A stretch of 64,000 bases of DNA from positions 1 to 64,000 of the forward strand of contig JBGTLU010000021.1 of assembly GCA_041743935.1 (NCBI GenBank). Direction: 5' to 3'. Source of the DNA: JBGTLU01 sp041743935. Its GTDB lineage: Bacteria; Bacteroidota; Bacteroidia; Sphingobacteriales; Sphingobacteriaceae. The notes beneath the pieces were generated by a model that saw only the letters and a program-made list of their open reading frames with translations, was not told the origin of the DNA and ran no database searches. The position numbers and the translations under genes are program-made. Of the stretch, positions 54,115 to 63,396 are shown piece after piece; position 1 is the first letter of the stretch; each line of letters begins with the position of its first letter.

Positions 54115-55332
54115 ATGAGCAAAATTCAAACCCCGTGGCAACGAACTAAAGCGAGGTTTATAAAAAATAAACCAGCAGTTTTTGGCTTAGCATTTTCTCT
54201 TTTCGTATTTCTGGTAGCCATATTAGGCTATTTAATTATGCCCGATGCTACTCCTTCTGCCAATAGGATGCAGGTGCAACTAAGTGCAAAAAAGCCGGGT
54301 TATGAAGCTACTTTTTTACGCATTAAAAAAAACCAAAATGTAAAACAAGTTTCTTTGTTCTATAAACTAATGTATGGACAAGATGATGCATATAGTTATA
54401 TCCCGGTAAGAGAATATGCCTTTATTAACGATAGTGTTATCGTGAATGAATTTACCGGAGTAGAAGAAGATTTAGGAGATAGATTTTCTTTTCATGTTGC
54501 TGATTTAGTGTATTCTTTAGCTCCCGGTAGCAAAGTCAGAAAAACTACCGATACCAGTTTAACCATAACCCTGGTGGATGGCTCTGATAAGGTTATTTCT
54601 TTAAAAGAAGTACAAATGAAGGCTGCAAAAGAATCCATCCTTCAGAAAAAATATATACTCGGAACCGATTTATACGGTAGAGATTTATTGAGCAGATTAA
54701 TTTTGGGCACCCGAGTTTCATTGGCAGTGGGTATCATGGCTGTGATTATATCCTTGCTCATTGGCATAAGTTTAGGAGCAATTGCAGGTTTTTTTGGCGG
54801 CTGGCTCGATACTGCCATCACTTGGCTCATTAATGTTATATGGTCTTTGCCTGCACTGCTTTTAGTTATTGCTATTTCTTTTGCGTTAGGTAAAGGATTT
54901 TGGCAGGTGTTTGTTGCAGTTGGTTTATCTATGTGGGTAGAAGTAGCTCGTATGGTGCGCGGACAAATTATGTCGGTAAAGCAAACCGAATATGTAGAAG
55001 CAGGCAAAGCCTTAGGATTTAGCAATGCCAGAATAATCTTAAAACACATTTTGCCCAATATAGCAGGTCCCATTTTAGTGGTAGCTTCAGCAAATTTCGC
55101 ATCGGCAATATTGCTCGAAGCTGGATTAAGTTTCTTAGGATTTGGTGCGCAACCCCCTTTTCCGAGTTGGGGAAGCATGATAAAAGAACATTACGGATAC
55201 ATCATCTTAGACTCCGCTTATTTGGCAATACTGCCAGGTTTAGCTATCATGTTAGTAGTATATGCATTCAATTTAATTTCTGTTGGTTTACGAGATGCAT
55301 TTGATGTAAAGGAACAACAGAGCAATGTTTAA
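54115..55332 (+). CDS. ABC transporter permease, DppC/OppC type
   Basis: 405-residue inner membrane permease of a peptide/nickel ABC importer. An N-terminal span (about 20-42) is followed by an extracytoplasmic insert of roughly 115-140 residues with no family motif; then ILGTDLYGRDLLSRLILGTRVSL opens the binding-protein-dependent permease core, and the EAA loop reads VEAGKALGFSNARIILKHILP (about 290-310). Typical DppC proteins are near 300 residues. No permease partner, ATPase or binding protein is in the window, so it is an orphan here. Confidence 0.85.
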   Translation: MSKIQTPWQRTKARFIKNKPAVFGLAFSLFVFLVAILGYLIMPDATPSANRMQVQLSAKKPGYEATFLRIKKNQNVKQVSLFYKLMYGQDDAYSYIPVREYAFINDSVIVNEFTGVEEDLGDRFSFHVADLVYSLAPGSKVRKTTDTSLTITLVDGSDKVISLKEVQMKAAKESILQKKYILGTDLYGRDLLSRLILGTRVSLAVGIMAVIISLLIGISLGAIAGFFGGWLDTAITWLINVIWSLPALLLVIAISFALGKGFWQVFVAVGLSMWVEVARMVRGQIMSVKQTEYVEAGKALGFSNARIILKHILPNIAGPILVVASANFASAILLEAGLSFLGFGAQPPFPSWGSMIKEHYGYIILDSAYLAILPGLAIMLVVYAFNLISVGLRDAFDVKEQQSNV

Positions 55333-55342
55333 ATATTATGCC

Positions 55343-55350
55343 TAATTTTG
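55343..55350 (+). promoter_or_regulatory. -7 element for the SpoIIE phosphatase gene
   Basis: TAATTTTG at 55343-55350, 17 bases before the TTG start. No TTG at the standard -33 spacing. Confidence 0.4.
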
Positions 55351-55367
55351 CGTACTATCTAATGTAA

Positions 55368-56606
55368 TTGAAACAAGAAACACCACATATCCATCAATCC
55401 TTATCGGATGATATCGTCAAGCTACTTTTACGAAGACAGGTTGAATTAAATTCATTACTAGAAATTGCTCAAGGTATAAACAACAACTTATCTATACAAT
55501 CTTTGTACGAGATGTTGGAATTTATCCTTACCATCCACTTAAAAATCGGGAAATTCTCTGTGTTTTATTTAGATAAAAATAATTGGATTTGTGTTTCTAA
55601 ACTTGGTGTTTTACCTCAAATTGATCTAACGGTTTTTAACTCCATAACCACGTATAAAGAAGCTGCAATAAAAGCACATCAACTAGAAGACTCGGAATAC
55701 CCGCTCATCTTACCCGTAAATTACAAGGATAAAATTGTGAGTGTTGTATTGATTGGAGAATATTATCCAGAAAATATTGAAAGTAGAGAAACCGATGTTA
55801 AATTCATTGAATCTATTATAAATATCATCATTGTTGCGGTTGAGAATAAAAAATTGCAAGAGGAAAATATTGAAAATGAAAGAATAAAAAAGGATTTGGA
55901 AATGGCTGTACAGGTACAGAACATGCTTTTTCCGGATAAATTACCTCAGACGGAACAATTAGTCATAGCCACTAGTTATTTACCACATCATTCCATAGGA
56001 GGCGATTTCTACGATTGTATCCAATTAAACAGTCAGGAATATATTTATTGTGTTGCCGATGTTTCAGGCAAAGGAATTGGGGCAGCATTAATAATGGCTA
56101 ATTTTCAGGCTAATTTGCGTTTACTCGCCGAAATGGATATCTCAATAGACAATATTGTACGCTCACTAAATCGTTCTATTTTTACCAATACCAAGGGCGA
56201 TAAATTTATTACCCTATTCATTGGAAAGTATAATACCCAAACCAGAAAATTACAATACGTAAATGCCGGGCACAATCCTCCTTTATTTTTATTTGATGAT
56301 AAGGTTGAGGAATTAAAAGAAGGAACCATGTTGCTTGGCATCCAAGATGAATTACCCTTTCTATTGATAGGCGATATATTTCTTCCTCCAAAATCTACGA
56401 TTTTGCACTACACAGATGGGCTTATAGAATTGGATGAGAACGATATATCCATATTTGATGAAAAAGATTTGAAAACATTTTTACTTAATAATAAACCGTT
56501 AACAGCACCTGAAATCAATGCATTGCTACTAACCACTATTTTAGATATTCGAAAGAAAAATTATTACGACGATGACATTACGATTCTAACACTTCAGACG
56601 AAGTAG
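55368..56606 (+). CDS. PP2C-type phosphatase (SpoIIE domain) with GAF-like sensor
   Basis: 412-residue serine phosphatase of the RsbU/SpoIIE group. A GAF-like sensory domain (about 25-160) and a linker coiled coil (about 160-185) precede the SpoIIE domain with SIGGDFYDCIQL, VADVSGKGIGAALIMANFQA, YVNAGHNPPLF, LHYTDGLIEL and a final DDDITILTL; the metal-binding Asp residues are all there. Such enzymes dephosphorylate anti-sigma-antagonists. No anti-sigma or STAS gene is in the window. The start is TTG at 55368. Its last 29 bases overlap the convergent polymerase gene. Confidence 0.88.
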   Translation: MKQETPHIHQSLSDDIVKLLLRRQVELNSLLEIAQGINNNLSIQSLYEMLEFILTIHLKIGKFSVFYLDKNNWICVSKLGVLPQIDLTVFNSITTYKEAAIKAHQLEDSEYPLILPVNYKDKIVSVVLIGEYYPENIESRETDVKFIESIINIIIVAVENKKLQEENIENERIKKDLEMAVQVQNMLFPDKLPQTEQLVIATSYLPHHSIGGDFYDCIQLNSQEYIYCVADVSGKGIGAALIMANFQANLRLLAEMDISIDNIVRSLNRSIFTNTKGDKFITLFIGKYNTQTRKLQYVNAGHNPPLFLFDDKVEELKEGTMLLGIQDELPFLLIGDIFLPPKSTILHYTDGLIELDENDISIFDEKDLKTFLLNNKPLTAPEINALLLTTILDIRKKNYYDDDITILTLQTK

Positions 56607-58029
56607 GGTTAGGTCTTTGACTATGATATACATCCAAACTAACTAAAATAGAAATAAATGCCCAAAAGGGGATAGAAACTTTATCCTGATCTAGATAATT
56701 ATTTACCATGCCATGTACCACATAGGTAAACAAACCTATTAAAACTGCCATGCATAAATATTTAACTCGTTTATTAGTGGTGGTATAATACAAACGCATG
56801 GAGCGATAAATTACTGTAATTATAATACCTAAAAACAAAAATAAGCCCACCAAGCCAGAACCAATAAGTTGTTGCAAATACTCATTGTGTACGCCACCCA
56901 CATCTCCTTTATTGGTACTTATGGCGGTCATTTGGTGACTTCTTTGGTAAGGAGCATATAAAAACGTATAGGTATTTGGCCCAAAACCTATCCAAGGTTT
57001 ATCCTTGAACATACGATAAGCAGAAGCCCATCTGTTTATTCGTTCTTTATTAGAGTCATCGTTGCTTACGTTAGATACCGATTTTAAATGCTGTGATACA
57101 TCTTGGCTAGATACCGTTTGATTTTGTTTTAGTCTGGCAAGAATATTATCCTTAAAACCATAGGCAATGCCACAAGCTATAAATGTCATGATTACCATGG
57201 TGCTAAAACGGATGCGAAGTTTTAGTATGATATATAAACCTAATGCCCCTGCCAAACTTAGCCATGCCGCTCGTGTATAGGAATATAACATAGCTACCAA
57301 TAATAATACTGCCACGCAAGCTGCAATACATCTCATTAAGTTGGTTTTATATAAATCTTTTTCATAAGCCCATACCAAAACCAATGGGATGAAAAATGCT
57401 ATGGAAGCGGCATATACGGTATGGTCTACAAAAAATGGTTTGGTAATGTAGTAACTGCTAGGTTGAGAAAAACCATAGGCAGAGTGCTGATATAAAATAT
57501 ACACAACAGCTATACATAAGCCGGTTACATACATCCAAACAAACGAGCCAATATTTTTAAATTCTTTAAATAAAACAGAAGTGATAAAATAAAAAGTAAC
57601 TACAATTAGTAGGGTGAAGATGAAGTTTTTGAACGATATAAATGGAATCTCAGAAGTCATGGTTGTTATCAGCATCCATAACAAATAAAGGAGGATAAAT
57701 AGAGTAACCGGGTGTTTTAAAATCTTTGTGTCGTAGTTTTTATCTACCAAAAGTTTTAGTAAAAATCCTCCGGTAAGTAGCATCATTAAAGGTTCTACCG
57801 GCATTTTAGAACCTAAATTATCGGCTAAAAAAATCTTGATAGATAATGGGGTAATAAACGCTATAAAAAGTAAAACTTTGTTGTATTCGAAAATAGATAA
57901 AATAAAAAACAACAAACCAAATCCGGAAAACATCATCCAGTCTTGCCCTTGCTTTAAAGCAAGCATCAATAATGCAATGAACAGTATTACAATACCGTAG
58001 AACCAGGTTATTTTTTGTGTTTCCGACAA
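56578..58029 (-). CDS. O-antigen ligase/polymerase family membrane protein
   Basis: 483-residue multi-spanning protein (about 12 segments) of the Wzy/WaaL family. The large periplasmic loop near residues 325-385 contains the family motif WIGFGPNTYTFLYAP and HNEYLQQLIGSGLVGLF, where conserved Arg and His contact the lipid-linked glycan. Polymerase versus ligase cannot be told from sequence. It is followed upstream by the chain-length regulator gene 2 bases away. Confidence 0.86.
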   Translation of the reverse strand: MSETQKITWFYGIVILFIALLMLALKQGQDWMMFSGFGLLFFILSIFEYNKVLLFIAFITPLSIKIFLADNLGSKMPVEPLMMLLTGGFLLKLLVDKNYDTKILKHPVTLFILLYLLWMLITTMTSEIPFISFKNFIFTLLIVVTFYFITSVLFKEFKNIGSFVWMYVTGLCIAVVYILYQHSAYGFSQPSSYYITKPFFVDHTVYAASIAFFIPLVLVWAYEKDLYKTNLMRCIAACVAVLLLVAMLYSYTRAAWLSLAGALGLYIILKLRIRFSTMVIMTFIACGIAYGFKDNILARLKQNQTVSSQDVSQHLKSVSNVSNDDSNKERINRWASAYRMFKDKPWIGFGPNTYTFLYAPYQRSHQMTAISTNKGDVGGVHNEYLQQLIGSGLVGLFLFLGIIITVIYRSMRLYYTTTNKRVKYLCMAVLIGLFTYVVHGMVNNYLDQDKVSIPFWAFISILVSLDVYHSQRPNPTSSEVLES

Positions 58030-58031
58030 TT

Positions 58032-59138
58032 TTACAACTGTTTAGAAATATTCGGAATTCCTACTTCAATGGCTAATAAAATGGTTAGAGATAAAATAAA
58101 AATTCCTAAAGTGGATAATAAAACTAAAACCATTCGCTTGGGGTATTCTCTTCTTTCTGCTGGAGTTGCCTTACTAATTAAGAATTTTTGAGAAGGAAGA
58201 TTGCTGTTATCAATGCGTAAGTTATTTAGTTTAACAATTATATCATTTAACTTTTTACTTTCTACTTCAAACAATGAATTGGTTTTAATGAACTGATCGC
58301 CATATTTTCTAAGCAATTCCATTTGTGGCTCCAACATTCTTAAACTAGCTCTTGCAGCTCTTGCTCTACCTTCGGTTCTTATTACCATGGTATCGGGTAA
58401 TAATTCGCGGTATTGCTTATAGGTGTTTAAGCGCTCTTCTTCTTCAATTAAGGTAGCTCTAGTGTCTACAATTTTTTGATAAATGATATCTGTTTGTCCA
58501 AAATATCTATAAATTCCTTTAGAACGCAAGAAGTCTAAAACATTTAAAACAGAATCTACCATATTTTTTCTGATGTTGTATTCCATCTCAACCACTTTTA
58601 ATGCTTCGGCACTACGGGCACGTTGTATATCGTATTTTAAGCTATCAATTATCCCTGATATATAATTAGCAATGTTTGCAGCTTTTACCGGATTGGTATC
58701 CCAAACTTCAATTTCAACGGCATTGTATTCCGTTCGCTTAAAAATTATGTTTTTATCGTATTTTTTGCGGGTAATGGTCATTGGGTAAGGTTCGTCTTCC
58801 CCAACTTCATAGTGTTCTCTTAAATTAAAATGCCTTATTACATCGTCTCTTAGCATTTCTGAATTTAATATTTGCAACAATTGTTCACTCTCTTCACGAT
58901 TACCAAAAACGGTAATGTTTTGTTGATCATTTAAAACAGATTGAGAAACCGAAGCCGATTTACTTGGATAAAAAATCGTAGTCGATTTAAATTTTGGAGT
59001 GATAAATGTTGGCCCAGTGAAAATAATTGCTGCTATAGCCCCTAAAATGGTTAGTATTAAAAGGTGCATTTTCCATTTGATTGCAATTTTAGTTATGCTT
59101 ATAAAATCAAATGAAAACTCTGGTTGGTTGTTGTTCAT
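58032..59138 (-). CDS. polysaccharide chain-length determinant, Wzz-like
   Basis: 368-residue inner membrane protein with transmembrane segments at the N end (about 28-48) and C end (about 340-362) and a periplasmic middle rich in coiled coil (about 160-300). PAERREYPKRMVLVLLSTLG just before and into the second span is the usual proline-rich Wzz motif region. It sets O-antigen or capsule chain length with the adjacent polymerase. No tyrosine kinase domain is attached. Confidence 0.86.
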   Translation of the reverse strand: MNNNQPEFSFDFISITKIAIKWKMHLLILTILGAIAAIIFTGPTFITPKFKSTTIFYPSKSASVSQSVLNDQQNITVFGNREESEQLLQILNSEMLRDDVIRHFNLREHYEVGEDEPYPMTITRKKYDKNIIFKRTEYNAVEIEVWDTNPVKAANIANYISGIIDSLKYDIQRARSAEALKVVEMEYNIRKNMVDSVLNVLDFLRSKGIYRYFGQTDIIYQKIVDTRATLIEEEERLNTYKQYRELLPDTMVIRTEGRARAARASLRMLEPQMELLRKYGDQFIKTNSLFEVESKKLNDIIVKLNNLRIDNSNLPSQKFLISKATPAERREYPKRMVLVLLSTLGIFILSLTILLAIEVGIPNISKQL

Positions 59139-59167
59139 CTTTATATTTGGAGCTCAAAGGTACTAAT

Positions 59168-60676
59168 CTAAGTTCTATTCGCAATTTCTGTTTTTATCAG
59201 TTTTGAAATTTGTAAAAAAGGTATGAGTTGGAAAAACGCTGCCAACAGGATAGATAGTATAAACCAAATACTTAAACTAATTATCCAATGCACAGAAATC
59301 AAAGATGAAGTATATAAAGTGCTTGCCACCACAATAATATAAATTAAAGCAGCACCTAACTTTTTATAATTTAGGTGGATATTAAATGAAACGTAAGCAT
59401 AGTATTGGTGTGCAAGCCCGCTAAACAACAAGGCCGAAACATTGGAAATAGCTGCACCTATTGCGCCGTAAACAGGTATTAAAATTAAATTAAGCATTAC
59501 ACTAATTAAAATGGATATGCTTGCTATACTAATTAACAATTTTAATCGACCGGCTGCTGTAAGTAAAGTGCCAAAAATATACGTTGTAGATAAAGCAAAT
59601 GTGCTTATAAACAATATACCAAATACCTCTGCTATTGCAAAAGCACCTAATTTGCTGTATAGCATTTCCATAATAGCTAATCGGTAATAATAGCCACCTA
59701 AAATCAACAACAAGGTAGGAATGATCAATAAGGTATAACTAACAAAAAGCAATGGTTTAATGTCCTCTTTCTTTTTTAGCATGTTAGAAAACATGGGTAA
59801 AAGTAAACCAGCAAATAAAACCGAAAACATATTGCTTGCATCTACCAATCGGTAAGCTGCTGCATAAACTCCAGCTTCGGCTTTACCGTTTGGTAAAAGT
59901 CTTTCCAGAAAAATACTATCTATCCGCATGTAAATGGTCATGAGTACAAATAATAATGCATACGGAGCAGCACTCTTTAGGATATAATAAAACAGTGCTT
60001 TATTGAATTTTAAACGTGGTAGCTGTATTCTTTTGCCTAAAAGGAACAAACACAGCAAAATAGTAAGGATATAGCTAAATCCTTGTGCATAAATAAAAAA
60101 CTCTATAGTAATTTTAAACTCAAACCAATTACTCCAAAGAATTGGTCCACAAATAATAATCATCCATAACTTATCAAAAACAGAAAGAAAACTATCGGTT
60201 TTAAATTGCTGTAATGCCGTAAAATTGGTACGTAAATACAGGATGAATGAAAGTAATATTTGGTTTATACCTAATAGCATCAAAAGGTAGCCTTGCCAGG
60301 TAGAATAACCTACTATCCAAGCTGCAATTAATAGAAAAAAGATATAGATAGCCGATAAAAAAAGTTTGATAAACACTATACCCGAAAAATATTTTCCGAT
60401 TAAATGTATGTGTTGGCTTAGATTTCGGTTATTGAAATTTGTTATCCCAGCATCCAACAATATATTAAATAAGAAAGAGAAATTTAATAATGCGAAGTAT
60501 AACCCATAATCATTTACACCTACTTGAAGTTGAACACCGCGGTCAATGCCAAAAATCCAGATAGGTTTTATTAAAAGGTTGATTACAACCAGTAGAAAAA
60601 GATTTAGGATAAAGGTTCTAGGCATCTGGGATGCTAAACTGGTATTTTTTTTCAAAAATATCAGAATAAATCTCAT
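59168..60676 (-). CDS. polysaccharide flippase, Wzx-like (MOP superfamily)
   Basis: 502-residue protein with about 14 predicted spans and the N-terminal pattern of oligosaccharide flippases. It likely moves undecaprenyl-linked repeat units to the periplasm for the downstream polymerase. It is first in the run wzx-wzz-wzy-like on the minus strand, 29 bases before the Wzz-like gene. It is divergent from the GT9 gene at 60711. Confidence 0.87.
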   Translation of the reverse strand: MRFILIFLKKNTSLASQMPRTFILNLFLLVVINLLIKPIWIFGIDRGVQLQVGVNDYGLYFALLNFSFLFNILLDAGITNFNNRNLSQHIHLIGKYFSGIVFIKLFLSAIYIFFLLIAAWIVGYSTWQGYLLMLLGINQILLSFILYLRTNFTALQQFKTDSFLSVFDKLWMIIICGPILWSNWFEFKITIEFFIYAQGFSYILTILLCLFLLGKRIQLPRLKFNKALFYYILKSAAPYALLFVLMTIYMRIDSIFLERLLPNGKAEAGVYAAAYRLVDASNMFSVLFAGLLLPMFSNMLKKKEDIKPLLFVSYTLLIIPTLLLILGGYYYRLAIMEMLYSKLGAFAIAEVFGILFISTFALSTTYIFGTLLTAAGRLKLLISIASISILISVMLNLILIPVYGAIGAAISNVSALLFSGLAHQYYAYVSFNIHLNYKKLGAALIYIIVVASTLYTSSLISVHWIISLSIWFILSILLAAFFQLIPFLQISKLIKTEIANRT

Positions 60677-60693
60677 AATGCCCGACTAAAAAT

Positions 60694-60701
60694 TATTTTT
60701 G
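60694..60701 (+). promoter_or_regulatory. -7 element for the GT9-rnhB-GT2 operon
   Basis: TATTTTTG at 60694-60701, 9 bases before the GT9 ATG, between the divergent flippase and GT9 genes. No TTG at normal spacing. Confidence 0.45.
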
Positions 60702-60710
60702 CCAAGCAAT

Positions 60711-61760
60711 ATGCTTCAGAAACTTAAAAAGTCAGTATTTAAACAAGAGAAGTACGTTTACTTTATCTCGGTGTTGGTTTCTAAACTAATTAATAGGTTT
60801 AAAAACCCTCATCAACAATCTTACAATACTATTTTGGTTGTAAAACTCGATGAAATAGGCGACATGGTTACCTCCTTGCATGTTTTTGAGTTTTTGAAGG
60901 TTTCTTACCCGGATGCTAATATTACGCTATGGTGCAAATCATTTATCACACCGCTTGTAAAAAACGACCCAAATATTCATCGTGTTATAAATCATGTTAA
61001 AGATTTAGAAAAGAAATATGATTTAATTATTGATTTAAGAGGAAATTGGCAATCCATTTGGTATGCAATTTCTCATCCGTCAAAATACAGATTAGATAGA
61101 GCAAGAATAAGGCTAATTAATAAACTCAATAGTGGTCATCCGCACGAGGTAGAAACCAATTTGCAGGTTATTATGCCAGTACTTAAGCAAAAGATTTTTT
61201 ATCCAAAACTAAAGATCTATTTTTCTGAAGAAGATACAGAAAGAGCAAAAGCTTACATCCAAGAAAATAAATTAACAAACTATGCCATACTACACATAGG
61301 CACACGTAGAGCATTAAAAAAATGGCCAATTGAAAATTATATTCTTTTGGCTAGTTACCTAAAAAAGGAGAAAAACTTAGACGTAGTTTTTTGTGGCGAT
61401 GCAAATGATGCTATAGATATTGCAGTGGCTCAAAAAATTATTCCGTTTAAAACCTACTCCATTGCCGGTACGCATTCTTTGTTAGAATTTGCTGCGCTGG
61501 CATCGTATGCAAAAATTTTTATCGGCAACGATAGCGGTCCTATGCACATTTCTTCAGCAGTAGATATTTTAGTTTTAGGCTTATTTGGGCCAAGTGAACC
61601 AACGGTATTTTATCCCTATGGCAAAAAATCAACTTATATCCATTACGTATTGGAGTGTAATCCATGCGATCAGATACATTGTGTTTTTCCGGAAAATACA
61701 TGTATAAAAAGAATAAAGCTGGAAGAAGTTATCCAAAAAATAAATGAACTGGGAGTATGA
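60711..61760 (+). CDS. glycosyltransferase family 9
   Basis: 349-residue GT-B glycosyltransferase with a 40-residue N-terminal extension. ILVVKLDEIGDMVTSLHVFE starts the first Rossmann domain; LHIGTRRALKKWPIENY and IGNDSGPMHISSAVDI bind the nucleotide sugar. Four cysteines near the C terminus (316, 319, 324, 331; CNPC motif) match those of the GT9 at 20207. The ATG at 60711 is preferred to the TTG at 60699, which overlaps the -7 element. rnhB overlaps its stop by 4 bases. Confidence 0.86.
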   Translation: MLQKLKKSVFKQEKYVYFISVLVSKLINRFKNPHQQSYNTILVVKLDEIGDMVTSLHVFEFLKVSYPDANITLWCKSFITPLVKNDPNIHRVINHVKDLEKKYDLIIDLRGNWQSIWYAISHPSKYRLDRARIRLINKLNSGHPHEVETNLQVIMPVLKQKIFYPKLKIYFSEEDTERAKAYIQENKLTNYAILHIGTRRALKKWPIENYILLASYLKKEKNLDVVFCGDANDAIDIAVAQKIIPFKTYSIAGTHSLLEFAALASYAKIFIGNDSGPMHISSAVDILVLGLFGPSEPTVFYPYGKKSTYIHYVLECNPCDQIHCVFPENTCIKRIKLEEVIQKINELGV

Positions 61761-62362
61761 TACTTTCGCTCAAATACCAAAATAATCTGATAGAAGCTGG
61801 ATGCGACGAAGCCGGAAGAGGTTGTTTGGCTGGCCCTGTGGTTGCTGCGGCAGTAATTTTGCCCGATAATTTTCATCATCCCTTATTAAATGATTCAAAA
61901 AAAGTTACTACACGAAACAGATTAATTCTAAAAGAATACATACAAGAGCATGCAATTGCTTGGGCTGTTGCAAGAATAGAACCTGCCAAAATCGATTCCA
62001 TAAACATTTTAAATGCTTCATTTTTGGCCATGCATAAAGCCATTCATCAACTTAAAACAAAACCCGGTTTATTGTTGATTGACGGAAATAGATTTACCCC
62101 ATATCCAGATATACCACACGTATGCATTGTTAAAGGCGATGCAAAATTCATGACAATTGCTGCTGCTTCTATATTGGCCAAAACCTACAGAGATGAAATA
62201 ATGGAGAAACTAAGCGTTGAGTTTCCGGTATATGATTGGAAACAAAATAAAGGTTATCCAACAGAAAAACACAGAATTTCCATAACAACTCACGGAGCCA
62301 CTTTTTACCATCGTAAAACGTTTAACCTTGTAAGTAAAATTTCAAAAACATTTATTGAGTGA
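61757..62362 (+). CDS. rnhB: ribonuclease HII
   Basis: 201-residue nuclease that removes ribonucleotides misincorporated in DNA. The catalytic GCDEAGRGCLAGPVVAAAV motif (about residues 15-33) supplies Asp and Glu; LLIDGNRFTP and VKGDAKFMTIAAASILAKT give the other metal-binding acids. The length is standard. It is unusually placed between two glycosyltransferase genes, overlapping each by 4 bases (ATGA and GTGA). Confidence 0.95.
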   Translation: MILSLKYQNNLIEAGCDEAGRGCLAGPVVAAAVILPDNFHHPLLNDSKKVTTRNRLILKEYIQEHAIAWAVARIEPAKIDSINILNASFLAMHKAIHQLKTKPGLLLIDGNRFTPYPDIPHVCIVKGDAKFMTIAAASILAKTYRDEIMEKLSVEFPVYDWKQNKGYPTEKHRISITTHGATFYHRKTFNLVSKISKTFIE

Positions 62363-63345
62363 GTAACAAAGCATCTATCATATTAGTTAATTACAATAAT
62401 TGTAAAGACACGCTAGAGTGTTTGGATAGTGTTTTGTTAATCAACTATCCAAATTTTGATATCATTATTGTGGATAATGGTTCTACAGACGATTCGTGGA
62501 GTGTTTTTACGGAGTATGCTAATAAATCTCTTGAAAATAATCATGAGGTTTTGTGTTCACTCTTAGATGAAAACTTGCATCACATTAATGAAGTTCATGA
62601 GGTAAAATTGCCAAAAGTTATTTTTATAAAGTCGGATAAAAATTTAGGTTTTGCCGGAGGGAATAACTTAGGTCTTGCCTATGCCCGTCAGCAAAAGGGC
62701 TTTCAGTATGCATGGTTTTTAAATAACGATACCGTGGTAGAGCCAAACGCTTTGCGATATTTAATTGAAAAAATAAAAATAGATACCACCATTGGTATTG
62801 TAGGTTCTAAATTATATTATTATGATAAACCTGCTGTTTTACAAGGCATTGGAGGAAAAATTAACAAACTTTTTGGCAGGATTATACACGTTGGTATAAA
62901 TGAAGTGGACGAGGGGCAATACAATGGCAAGGCTGCTGAAATTGATTACGTGATTGGAGCTTCGATGTTGGTATGCAAAACTTTTTTGAAAGATGTAGGG
63001 CCAATGAGTGAAGAATATTTTCTTTATTTCGAAGAATTAGATTGGGCTACTCGAGCAAAAAAAGCCGGATATAAATTGGCATATGCTCCGCAAAGTATTG
63101 TATATCATAAAGAAGGAGCTACCATTGGCAGAAATCCCAAAACAAACATCAGAAGCATGCAAAGCGAAGGTTATTTAATAAAAAACCGTATCCTTTTTTA
63201 TAGCAATCATTTTCCGGCATATTTACCTGGTGTATATTTAGGTTTTTTAGTGGATCTTTTCAGATACCTAAGGAATTTTCAATTCAAATACATATATAAT
63301 TTATTGTTAATTATCACCAGAATTAAACATCCAAAGGAACTCTAA
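62359..63345 (+). CDS. glycosyltransferase family 2
   Basis: 328-residue GT-A glycosyltransferase. SIILVNYNNCKDTLECLDSV and IIVDNGSTDDS bind the nucleotide; the NNDT motif in WFLNNDTVVEP (about residues 121-131) holds the metal, and YFLYFEELDWATRAKKAG is the acceptor-side motif of rhamnosyltransferase-like members. The C terminus has a hydrophobic stretch (about 290-305). The start is GTG at 62359, overlapping the rnhB stop. Confidence 0.88.
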   Translation: MSNKASIILVNYNNCKDTLECLDSVLLINYPNFDIIIVDNGSTDDSWSVFTEYANKSLENNHEVLCSLLDENLHHINEVHEVKLPKVIFIKSDKNLGFAGGNNLGLAYARQQKGFQYAWFLNNDTVVEPNALRYLIEKIKIDTTIGIVGSKLYYYDKPAVLQGIGGKINKLFGRIIHVGINEVDEGQYNGKAAEIDYVIGASMLVCKTFLKDVGPMSEEYFLYFEELDWATRAKKAGYKLAYAPQSIVYHKEGATIGRNPKTNIRSMQSEGYLIKNRILFYSNHFPAYLPGVYLGFLVDLFRYLRNFQFKYIYNLLLIITRIKHPKEL

Positions 63346-63369
63346 ATTTCGGTTAATCGTGCTATTTAT

Positions 63370-63377
63370 TACTTTTG
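63370..63377 (+). promoter_or_regulatory. -7 element for gcvT
   Basis: TACTTTTG at 63370-63377, 19 bases before the gcvT ATG, with a weak TTTC at 63347-63350 at 19-base spacing. Confidence 0.5.
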
Positions 63378-63396
63378 CTCTTTCACAAAATTCAGA

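Noticed and set aside
54642..55178. 178-codon open frame antisense to the DppC-type permease
   Set aside because: Shadow of the permease core; composition and lack of motifs argue against a real gene.
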